Below are positions 35,903 to 47,612 of a stretch of 64,000 bases of DNA, piece by piece. The translations under genes were made by a program, and so were the position numbers. Every line of letters begins with the position of its first letter. The first letter of the stretch is position 1. Below the pieces are notes generated by a model. The model was given only the letters and a program-made list of their open reading frames with translations, ran no database searches and was not told the DNA's origin. Origin of the DNA: Datnioides undecimradiatus. Taxonomy: Eukaryota > Chordata > Actinopteri > Lobotiformes > Datnioididae. The stretch covers positions 2,500,866-2,564,865 of the forward strand of contig WARS01000044.1 of the NCBI GenBank assembly GCA_008933995.1, in the 5' to 3' direction.

Positions 35903-37447
35903 TTAGTGTTTTGGTGGGCTTTCCAGTGTGGGGTAGTCATCCTCATCCAGGAACTCATCTATAAACTCCACCACTTCCCCCTGCAGACACATATACAAAA
36001 AAAAGAAAAAAAAAATCAGGAGGAGGAGCGGTCTGTTTTGTGTCAAAGTGATATTCTGCACCAAGTGAATTAGCACAAATCCTCCCACTCAGTTTTATCT
36101 GTGATTTCTCATACCTGGCATTACTAAAGAGATTACAGTCAAGAGCTGAATGGTATTTACCACGTACATCATGTAATCCTGGCTTATGCTTGGTTGCCCT
36201 GATGGCCACAGACCTGGTGCTGCATCATAATAACTTACAGTGTCATGCTGCCATCCTATGGCTATCTTTCATACTGCAGCCTGATAAACACAGGGGCCAC
36301 ATTGTACTGCAGCCACTCATGTGACTTGAGAGAAGTATCCGGGGTTTTTCCATAAGTTACACAAGGACAGATCCTGTGTGAGCTGCAAAAACAACCTAAT
36401 TCAAACTTGAACTGATTTCATGGGAATCATGCAGGCCAGTTTTTAAGTGTGCACTGTGACTTATGTTCCCTTGACTTGACGAAAGCTAAACTCTATAGGT
36501 GGCTATTGGCATCTTGTGAAGCACAAATAAAACAAAGATGTGTGAACACAGGCACGCACCTCATCGTCGCTCACCAGGTGCTGTCTAGAGAACTCCAGCA
36601 TCTGTAGCTGCATGGTGGTTTGATTGTAGTAGCGCAACGCCTCCTGTAGCACACACACAGGTACACAACAGGTAATGTGAGTTATTGTGAATCAATGGCA
36701 CAAAACATGAAAAGATGGTAGAGTTCAAGTGTTCATTCTATTTAACATGTACTTAGTCCAGTAAACCTCTCAGAACTAGTGTGATATTTAGGAAATAAAG
36801 CTTATTTCCTTTACAAAGCCTATTTGCTTTATTGTGAAGGATTTGGTTTGAATGTTCATCGAAAATGTGGCTGCCAGCAACTGGATAGCTTAGCTTAGCA
36901 CAAAGACTGACTAACTGGCTGTTAGCTGTAACTTAGCACACAGACATCAAATGGGCATTTATCATTTCTAACTCTTGGCAAGCAAGGAAGTATGCATCTT
37001 TCCCAAAATTTCAAATTATTTTCAAGGTGTTCTTATGAAGAAGAGTATATGTAGTATTTCAAACTAATAAGTCCGTCTTTTTTTCCCCAAAGACACAAAC
37101 TAGGGACAGAAACTGTGTGTGCTTCATTGTGGGTGCATTCAGTTTGTATTCATTAATATGTCTCACTGCTCTGGGGAGGAAGTCCTCCTCCGTCAGTCCC
37201 CACTGGCTTTTGTGGAACTCGTAATAGGCCACGTTATTCTTCATAACTTCATCACTGGGGTCAAAGAGCATGTAGCTGGCTGCACATGGTACTGCGTTCT
37301 TCAGGTCATTCACTGGAAACACAGCATTTACAGCACTTAAAGCAAGGATTTTCCTTGATATGGGACATGACACATTGGATCTTTTAAAACTGCAAAGGTG
37401 AGTACTCTGATTTTGCAACCATATTTTAAAACAGGTTCAACATGTAC

Positions 37448-37486
<39 letters not shown>

Positions 37487-40400
37487 CAACAACATACTAC
37501 TCACATTTGTAATAGGCAAACTGCAGATAGTGGTACATGGTGGCCACAAACTTCTCCACGACGAACCCTCCAACGACTGGTGTCAGGTCACTTTCACACC
37601 TCACTTTCCTCTCAAGGACCTCTATGTAGTGGTCTGTAAAGGAACAAAATCAAAACTCTGCAATAGACTGCCTGAAGGGATTCAGAAAAATAGCACAGTG
37701 AAAGCTTAATCCTACAAATAACAAGAAACAGGAAAGTCAGAACCGTGGTACTGAAGGTGAACCAGGCGTTAACTGACCAGCTATGGAGGGGTAGAAGTCT
37801 TTAAAGTCTTTGACATCCCTGGGGCCCTCAGACGCTGCCAGACACTCGTCATAGATCTTGAAGAAGTCCCTCAGAGCCAGCTCCATGTCAGACACCGAGG
37901 TACGGAAATTTTCCCCATTATAGGCACGCACTGCACGCACAAACAGAGTCTGGAAAAACACAAGCAGAAGAAAATATCATGTAATGTTCAGTTTTGGTAT
38001 TACTGGATCCCCCATGTGGTTAAATGCTAATGGTCAGTGGTGAATGATCAGTACAATGATTAGGTGCTACATCTGGGACACAAATACATTTCAGCAGCTT
38101 TGATAAGGTAAAGTATGTTTGCCATTCCAAATATAAAAATACAGCTGAATAAAAAACATCCTTTCTCTCATGACCAAGTTATAAAAATTTACAGACAATC
38201 TGAAAAACATAGTTCATTACAAGTATCATTACATACATTTTCTAAGGGCAAACAGAGATGAAACCTCCTCTAAACCCCATCAATGTCCACTAAGGGTGCC
38301 CAAGCCGTGTATCTAGGATGCACTAATGCCGCTGAATGAATCTTCCCATGATGGGGTGGGTTCACCATAGGCTGGTACCACATCAGCACACCCACAGAGC
38401 CAATAATAGTATGGTTTGTGTTTGCAATTCACAACCAAAGTCATCTCAGGGCACTTTACAAACACAGCAGGTCTAGACCACACTCATTACTATTAATTAC
38501 ACCCAACAGATCCACCATGAGCAAGCACTTGGCAACAGTAGCAAGGAAAAACTTCCTTTTATCAGGCAGAAACCTTGGGCAGATCCTGGCTCTAGGTGGA
38601 CGGCCATCTGCCTTGACCGGTTGGGGGGAAAGAGAGAGAGAACATACAACATATGCACCTACACCTGTGCGTATACCTCATAGGATTTGGTCTCCAGGTC
38701 TTTAAGGTGCTCCTCAGCTCCAGGCAGACTCTTGTAGTAGGCCATGTTCCTCTGCATCATCTCATCATCTGGGTGTTTGAGCAGGAAGGTGTGTGCAGCA
38801 GACACTGCCTTGGCCAAATTGTCAGACTGAGTGAAAAAACACAAAATTATAAAGAGGTGTTTGTCCTTTTTTTGTTCTCATCATTAGCTAGAAATAAAAC
38901 AAATGCAATGCAAACACTACACTGTAGACAGAAAAATAGCAGTAAAGAGATTGGCCACTGATAAATCACTAATAAATAATTCCTTAATAACACTGAATCA
39001 AGGACTGACTATTTGGTAGATAATTAGAAATGTAACATTGATCACTTATTTCTCTGTTACTACTCAGCTTTTTGTTTACCTTATGATTAAATGGCATCGC
39101 CATACTTTCTCATGTCAGGGACCCCAAAAGACAAGAGAAACCCTGTGCACCCTATTGGTGTGACCCATCCTAAGATATCCACTGTTCCATATGACTGTTT
39201 ACACTATATGTAGTAATTGACAATGGTTATATAATGTGCCATCATCCAGAGAATGATACTATAGTAAGATCAAACTACTCTAAAACAGGCACTTTAGAAG
39301 GCAGGTCAGGTGACAAATTAAAGGCAAACCCAATAACAATGTGCCATATAAGGTATAAACACACACCTGCAGAGCAGCTTCAGTTCTCCTGAACATAAAC
39401 TACACAAGTTTTTGTCACATGAGCACCTTTGTACTGAGAGGCATTTCCTTGTTTAGTGTTTTGGTGCTGTCAAACATATCAGTCCAAAATCCCTCATCCA
39501 GGTTAAATTGTGAGACATCTGACAGTTTGTGACAACCATGTCTTTGGATTTGCAACATTTTCATACTGATCGAACCATTCAGTGACAGTTGGTGATATTT
39601 TTGATAACAACCCACAATTATATAGCACAATAACAGGCAATACAATAGAATTATAGGTATGTACTTGGGTAAAGTGGACCTAAACCATGCCAGAAGAAAT
39701 GAACCCTGCCTGCATTTGTTGTTTCTCATTTTATTTGCAGTATTTAGGGTTTTCCTTTAATTTGTCTTGCCATTGTTTTATATACATTTATTTATACAGA
39801 TACATTCATTGCATGTGTAAACCTGTAAACCTGAATAACCCTAAATCTCATTATAATTCCAACATTTGCCCCTGAATGAACCTAATCCTTTATTCAGACT
39901 GGTTTCCACAGTAGTTTCTTTAGAGGTAATGAGCTGTAAAATGTCCTCATGCGTCCTTATAAGGGGCCTCTCTCCTTGTACTTTTTTACTCAGGTGTACA
40001 CAGGTTGAAGTTCAGGACCTTCCTGTTTAGGAACAGAGCTCCCTGTGCATCCGTGGCACGTATGTGACGTCAGAACGTATTTCAGTGACGTTGTTGTGTG
40101 GAAATCGTGTATGCACAGTAAAAAACATCATCTTACACTGAAAATCCTAACAAGGTAACTACAGACGTGTAAAAGTCCTCTGTGCTTGACCTCTATTGGT
40201 GATTTGCAGCAGCCCCTTGACCCCCGATGATCCCAGCATAAATAACAGCATTCCTTACTTTGAAGTAGGCGTACTGCAGGTATCTGTACGGCTCTCGCCT
40301 CTCAAATTCATCTATGGTGTCTCGACTGGGCATAGTCTGCCTGAAAGCAGGCAGCCCCTGTTTGCAGCGCTTCAGGCACTGCGCCCTCTTCATAACGTTA

Positions 40401-40720
40401 CCAAACGCCCGCAGCTCTGGAAACTCCGCAAACTTCTGCTCGTCGTCGAGCCTGACGGAGCTGCAGTTGAGGTTGCAGAAGGCCTCGCTGTCCCGCAGCA
40501 GCCGATACAGCCTGAGAGACACCTCCATGTACTCCACCGTCTCCTTCCACTTCTCCCCGGTGTACTGGTCCAGTGCGTATTTGTAAGCGGACTCCAGAGG
40601 CATCAACTCATTCCTAGGGAAACTCCTGAAACTGTATTTTTCATACTGAGAGTTGGCACAAGAGGCGAAAAGGGCGATTAAAAGCCCAAAGAAGAGTTGG
40701 GAAGAAATGGAGGGTGCCAT
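35903..40720 (-). CDS. crtap: Cartilage-associated protein (CRTAP), 7 exons
   Basis: Non-catalytic member of the prolyl 3-hydroxylase family. In vertebrates it forms an ER complex with P3H1 and cyclophilin B that 3-hydroxylates a proline in fibrillar procollagen chains. Exons in transcript order: 40720-40259, 38826-38677, 37949-37778, 37633-37505, 37312-37167, 36643-36560, 35980-35903. They total 1221 nt (406 aa plus stop; human 401) with all junctions in phase. Residues 1-24 are a signal peptide ([20 protein letters not shown]). The mature protein starts [19 protein letters not shown], nearly identical to known CRTAPs. Paired CxxxC-type motifs ([14 protein letters not shown]) and TPR-like helices ([22 protein letters not shown]) follow. 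The C-terminus is acidic and lacks KDEL and the 2-oxoglutarate dioxygenase domain, as expected. An in-frame ATG lies 5' at 40813, but the internal ATG gives a clean signal peptide and is preferred. It is head-to-head with fkbp9. Confidence 0.95.
36770..37025 (-). repeat. teleost MITE-like repeat, crtap intron 5
   Basis: It contains GGATAGCTTAGCTTAGCACA and, at the right end, TTTCCCAAAATTTCAAATTATT, the same terminal words as the copy at 3.4-3.8 kb. It is decayed. Confidence 0.6.
37451..37485 (+). repeat. (GT)n microsatellite
   Basis: Pure GT run beginning about 20 bases past the exon 4 donor of crtap (minus-strand donor at 37504). Confidence 0.95.
38425..38632 (+). repeat. teleost dispersed repeat (AAGGAAAAACTTCC family) in crtap intron 2
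   Basis: The words CAAAGTCATCTCAGGGCACT, AGCAAGGAAAAACTTCC, GGCAGAAACCTTGGGCAG and CGGCCATCTGCCTTGACCGG occur in order, diagnostic to me of a repeat spread widely in teleost genomes. It lies just beyond crtap exon 2 on the transcript side and does not touch the splice donor. Confidence 0.65.
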
Positions 40721-41859
40721 TTTTAAGTTTGCTATGGAGGAGTTTGCTAGAATGATGCCCCCCTCCAACGGTCGGTGTGCGTGGGTCTTTAGGACCGCCT
40801 CAAGTTCCACCACGTATCTGGACTAAACCCCCCCTCCCCCGGGCGCAGGGCTGGAGCAACCGCTCCTGCTGGCAGGGGCTACTGGAGCTGCTCCTCCCAC
40901 TAAATCACTAAGTAAATCACTGTTGTTGTTCTGTTCGTACACAGGACGTGTAAAAGCTTGACAGAGACAAGGAGTTTTATAACTTCATATGAGAACTGAG
41001 GAAGAAAACCCTATAGTTTCCCATAAAAGGCAGTGTAATTTTGCATTTTCAAAACAGGACTTGTCAGCAGCTCGTTATTCAATGAATGACTTCTCTTCTA
41101 TGTTATAAGTTGCTTCCTCTAGGTCACTAATTGGACCCCTGGTGAGAGTGGAGTGTCCCTCCCCCTGCCACTGCCACGTAGAGACATTCCTGCCGGGTTT
41201 GCTCCCCTCCAAAAGGCCCGAATCCCACTAACACAAAAGGATCAGTGTATACCGCCATGCACGAGGAAACTTTATTTGTCCTGCTCTTTGTTAAATGTTT
41301 ACTGGAATTTAGGAGGCCAGATGCGCGCGCTATTCTGATTGAGACGGATCCAGAAGGGGTTGTGCCTGCAGTTGTGTGAAGACCCCTACGTTACCACGTT
41401 GACATATCTTAGAGGCTGCACTGCGCAGGAGCAATACGTGGTGCCCAAAACTATCCCATCCAAGCCTAAAGTGCGTCAAGGGAGCCTAGAAGCTGTAGAA
41501 CTAGTAGGAAATTAATACATTGATTTCAAAATAAAAGCACAATTGGCTAACTAGAGCTTTCTTTGCATTTCCTTGTGCCACATACAGACATAGGGGTGTA
41601 TATTCTCAATGATCTCCTTAACGTTCTGTGGATAAAACTTTGCATTTTGTGCCACAAGTTTGAAGCTTTACCTTTAAAGTCTAACCGGATGTTGTGCATT
41701 TTTTGTCTGTCTTGACACGTGATCAGCCCTTTGCTGGGACCGGAGGCAGGACTTCTATCCAAGTCGGAGTAGAGGAAACCAGAGCAACAGAGAAGCGCGT
41801 ATACATATAGGCCGTTCCCGCAGTTGTCCTCATCGTCGGAGAGTTTGTCTGTAGCTAAA
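40721..41859. promoter_or_regulatory. shared crtap/fkbp9 bidirectional promoter region
   Basis: This is the whole 1.14-kb interval between the divergent crtap and fkbp9 start codons. It has elevated CpG, no TATA box at a clear distance from either start, an NRF1-like half site CTGCGCAGGAGC at about 41421, and seven ACGT tetramers (starting at 40812, 40946, 41176, 41388, 41396, 41436 and 41717). ACGT is the core bound by ER-stress and CREB-type bZIP factors. No other gene is present. Co-regulation of the pair is inferred from layout. Confidence 0.6.
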
Positions 41860-44800
41860 ATGACCCAGTGCGTGCAGGGGATGTTGTATTTGTCGGTTCT
41901 GGTGGCGTTTGCCGCCTGCAACGCTCCTCCGGTACCGTTAGACGACATTATCATTGAGAAAACTTTCGTGCCAGAGCAGTGTGTGCGCGCCGTCAAAGTA
42001 GGGGATTATGTTAGGTATCACTACATTGGCATGTTTCCGGACGGCAAAAAGTTCGACTCCAGGTGAGTTTGAAGCAAAGAATGAATTGATTCACACGTTA
42101 GTCTGATCGTGCAGAGCAGACCGGGTGCACGGCAGCGTGCGCGATGCGTAAAGTGCGCGTCTAGTGGTTGGTCCTTGTTAGCCACGCAGGCAGGGAGACA
42201 GGCTGACTGAGCTGTGGATCCATAAGTACTTAAAGCCAAAAAAACTTTTTCATATCGACCACCACCACGGGGGTTACACCGAGATATGACTATTTAATCA
42301 GGTGGACATTTTCGCCATTAGATATAACCATATATATTAATCATATATAGTAGCTTACTTAGTCACATTAGGTTAATTGAAACCTGGAACAACACTTTAT
42401 GTTTGATGTTGAACCTGCTTCCAGGCCCGCTGAAGTTCTTTGGATTCCACTTTAGAAACCACTGTGGTGACTGTCCATAACTGCAAGGCCCGAGATGCAC
42501 TTTTGGCCATTTGACTTTTGCTCATGAAATGTGTAAATTATTGCCACTAAAGTGCAATATCACTAGGGTGGGCCTTGTAGTGATAGCTAATGTTGTGTGC
42601 TTGCATATATTCCTAAATAAAGTCACATTTGATAAAGTTTGGCTCAGCCACATGCACCTGTATGAAATATCCTAAAAAATTACAGGCTGGTAATGGTTGG
42701 TACAATTTGAATGTCACATTCTGAATAACTTGAGTTCAGGCTCAAAATGACAATGCAAAAATCAAACTGCAATTTGCACAAGTAACTACAATTAGATCTT
42801 GGTGCATCCCCTTACACCGTACTACTTTCTGATGAATCTGAGCACGGGACAGTGTGGTGTAATATGAGCTAGTCTTCAGAGCAAGAGGAGTAAATTTGCA
42901 TCCAAATCTGTTCCAGTTACGACCGTGGCAGCACCTACAATGTGTTTGTTGGTAAGAAGCAGCTGATCGAAGGGATGGACAAAGCTCTGGTGGGGATGTG
43001 TGTCAACCAGCGAAGTCTGGTGAAGATCCCGCCTCATCTTGCCTACGGAAAACGGGGATATGGTGTGTATGTTTTAAGTGTGTTTTAAACTTCCCGTCCT
43101 ATCAGTGCATCCCTGTGTCCCATCACCACTGATTGCTCTGAATCATTCAGGTTAGAATGTAACATGTTCTCTGTTAAGTTAGTGGACAGGCCTGTGTTTA
43201 TTCCTGTGGGAAGTCATTATAAATACACAGATGAGTGAGCACATGGCTGGCACTGCTCATCATAACAGTCAGAGGATTCAGTCAGACTCTGGCAGATGTA
43301 CAAGAGACAAAAATTACAGTCTTTCTACAGAAAGTGTCGGACTGTGTTGTACTAGAGTCAGGCGAAGTAGAGAGGAAGTGGGCTGCTTCCCAGCATCCAT
43401 GCTGAATGATGTAAGAGGTGCGTCACAAAACAGGAAGCAAAATCTTAGATCAAGATTTTCAGATGATAGTAGAGGACAAACTCTTGATCTGTCTATGAAC
43501 ATAAATAAATCTGGGCTTCTGTCCAAGTAAGACAGTGTTTTATGCCAAAAATTTTATTAGATTATAGTGGTGAGAAGAAAACGTTGTAGCTCTGTTTACA
43601 TAAAGAGACGGGTGTGCATATTTGTGTGTGTGTGTGTGTTTGCATGAAATAGTTAGATAATCGGAGAGAGAGTGGAGGCGTGTGTGGACAGGTAAAAGCT
43701 GAGGCAGTCTGTATTAGAGGGAACATCAGAGAGAAAGAACAAAAACACAGAGATGAGGTTTTGAAGGAGGAGGACAGAGATTTAAACCCGGAAAGAGACC
43801 TGCCACGCCACCTCATCAGGAGAGAAGACTTAATGACCACCACCCACGTAGTCTTAGCACCCCTCTTCCAACCTCACCCCCTGCCACTCTCATCTACAGT
43901 TTTTTACTGATCTAACAATCTATGGTCTAATAATATATATACTCACCCACATTTAACCATGACAATCAATCAGCCAACAAATATTAATACTAGAATTAAA
44001 TGGAATAAAGATTTCAAGAGATTTGCTTTTCTCTCCTCTTCAGGTGACATCATTCCTCCTGACTCCATCCTCCACTTTGATGTCCTGCTGCTCGATGTGT
44101 GGAACCCAGATGATGGCGTCCAAATCAACACCTACTACACACCATCAACCTGCTCCAGAAAGGTGGAGGTGTCTGACTATGTTCGCTACCACTATAACGG
44201 CACCCTGCTGGACGGGACCCTGTTTGATTCCAGGTTTGTTTAATGTAAAAACTCATTCACACACAGACTGGCACATAAAAAAGAGACCCACATATATGTG
44301 TAACCTCCACCCTCCTTTGCAGCCACACCCGTATGCGTACCTATGACACTTACGTTGGTATTGGATGGCTGATTGCCGGTATGGATCAGGGTCTTCTGGG
44401 TATGTGTGTTGGAGAGAGACGCATCATCACTATGCCACCATCACTTGGATATGGAGAGAATGGTGACGGTGCGTATTGACAGTTTCTTTATTATTATTAT
44501 TATTTGTTTCTGTGAACCCGATCACATTCCTGAGTGAGTGACTTTAAAGCCCTTTAAAGCATCAACTCTTCTGTAAATAACAAGAGATAATAATAGTTGT
44601 AATGCAGGGTGGCAGGTCATGTAGTTGCATACTTTGAGCATAGGGTGTCAGTACATCACACAAATATGCAGTTACACTGTATATCTCAGTCTTGTCATCA
44701 ATAATAATACCAACAAAAACTACAAAATTACATACAATTACATGCAGCAAGTGCTTCACGTAACACAGAACGAACATAAAAATAGGGATAGATTGTCATA

Positions 44801-47548
44801 ATTACATAAATATGATTAAAGTTAGATAATCCCGATCAATCTCTTTGCAAAATGTAACTTCCATAATACATTTTGTCTTCTAAAGTCAGACTGGAAACAG
44901 GGAGAAACAGATTACCCTGACTATTTAACACGCTGTTTCTTATTTGGTTAACCAAAATGTGTAAAAAGGACAACTTAACATTTAACGTTGTGTATCAGAC
45001 TGATACTTAGCTACATAGCTTTTAGTCTAACCCTGACCCTAAACCCTAGTCCATTACATGACCCGTGGTTTTATTTGAGGTCATGTGAGTTACAGATTTA
45101 ACTAATGAGTTGCCTGTTACATAGTGAACTTTAGATATACTACAGATAGTACACGCTACCGTTTTTAGGCTAAGCTAAGCTAAGCTAAACAAAGATAACT
45201 AGTTGCTGACTGTAGCTTTATTAGGCTGCTCATCCAGCTCTCACGAAAGGAATAAAAATGTGTAAATGTATTTCCTAAGATACCGAACTATTCCTTTGAT
45301 TGACATTTAACATTTTGTGACAATATTTATACACAAGAGACATTTTTTCTTCAGTAGGGTCTCAAAGTCTATTCTTTTACTAGCAACACGTTCAGTTTAC
45401 ACATTTTCCAATTAACCTCCAACATTAAAGTGAGAGAGAGTGAGAGTATCAACATCATTTCACCAACATTTAAGTTAGATTTTCTGTATTATGCCAGATG
45501 TATGAAAAATACAAAAAACAACACAATCATGTAAATAAATTATTCTTTGATTTCACTCAGTACTTACATCAGTAATGTTGTTGTCATGATTACATGAAGA
45601 AGAATGATGAGGATTATTTCTGCAGTTCATCTCATCCTCCTCTATCCATACCTGTCTCCATACGCCTCCCACATCTCATCCTCAACCTTTGTTTTCTTGC
45701 AGGCAGTGACATCCCAGGCCAGGCGTCCCTGGTATTTGATGTCGTACTTCTGGACCTCCACAACCCTAGAGATACGATTACGGTGACCAATCAGATCGTC
45801 CCTGAGTCCTGCACGAGGAAGACTGTCTCTGGAGACTTTGTCCGCTACCACTACAATGGCAGCCTCCTGGATGGAACATTTTTTGATTCCAGGTGTGTGT
45901 TTCAGTATTTGCTAATCCTCAAGTTAACCACACAGCATACTTCTTTAGTTTTAAAATAGAAATCAATGTGTATTAGCTGTTGTTCCTCAGCAGCCTCAGG
46001 GTGGCAGCATTTCTCTGTGCACTGAAGATGTGCCGAGGGATGAATCGAAACTTAACCACTACTGGGAATGGTTGGTCAGCAGACAAGCAGTAAAATTATG
46101 GACTGTAAAGGTATTAACATATTTTATGTTTTCGGTTGTTAAAGGTCGTATTTGCTTATCATGTCTACAGTCTATGCAGACTATAGAAGCGAAACACAAC
46201 AGTAATTACTTTACAATAATGTAAAAGTTACAGAGTTTGGACTGTCATATCTTTAAAACCTTAAAATTTAAAACTCTAAAAAAGCGATGCCTACAGATTC
46301 TTAATTGTGTAGTTATGGGTTAGGAAATAAACCTAATAATAAAAATAATCTCCGTAAGGTTGACAGACTATATCAAACATGTGGTTATAATTTGTAGAAA
46401 GGGAACCTGCTTGTGTCGAAGAAAGATTTGAGAACAACGATTTGACGCAGGATCAGTCAGCAACCTTGTGGGACTTATTTGAAGATGCAGAATACAGCCT
46501 CAACAATCAAATGGCTTTCTTGAAGCAGCACCCATACAGTTTTTAGTCACCAAAGCATCACCACAACATCCTGCTTTGCTTCGCTATGTGTATGTGTGCG
46601 TGTGTGTGGGTGTATGTGCGTGTATGGACGGTTCTATCTATTCTCTATTTTCCGTCAGTTATCTGATATTACACCATAAACTCCCAGAACGTCCCACAAA
46701 GACCAGAACAAACATGCTTTGATCAACTAGCCTTACCTTCACTACACTTGAAACACCTGTTTTGATACTTTGCATGAGATGCTAAAAGCTTTGCTTAAAT
46801 CTTACCATGTCTACAAAATATGTGTATTTTTCAGGAAATCCTCTTAAACATTCTGTACAGGCTTTATAGAGTCACAAAAGTTAAGCTGTTAGTGTGACAC
46901 ACATTGCCATCAGATTGACCATGTATTTTTTTCTTTTTGGAGCTGTACAGTAATACATTTACTAATATTTTTTTGTCCCACAGCTACTCTCGTAATCACA
47001 CCTATGACACCTATGTGGGTCAAGGCTACGTGATTGCAGGCATGGACCAGGGTCTGATTGGAGTTTGTGTTGGAGAGAAACGCACCATTACCATCCCCCC
47101 ACATCTTGCATATGGAGAGGAGGGCACAGGTGTGTGTGTGTGTGTTTCAGATTCCAACGAACAGCACCCAACTCCATCACTCATACATCTTTTGTACTTG
47201 TCTCACCAAAGAAATCTTGTGTCACTCTATGTGTGTGTATGCGCATGTGTCTGTGTGTATATGTGTCGACTTTCTTATCATTTTGGAAGGTCAGGTCACT
47301 CTGATTTCTGTGACATTTCAGAGGTAAACAGAATCAGTAAAAAACATCCTTACCTCATACGACTGACCTCGTACAAGGACAGAACTTACCCCAATTAAGG
47401 TTATCCAGAGGTAAAGAGAATTAGTACAAAACAATTCTCGCCACCGTGTACACCACAGATGTAGTGTTTGCTGAGTGACAATCATGTTCTTCCTTAACTG
47501 TATCAACATTTATCCTCCTTTGACCACAGCTTTGTCAGCCCCTTACCG

Positions 47549-47612
<64 letters not shown>

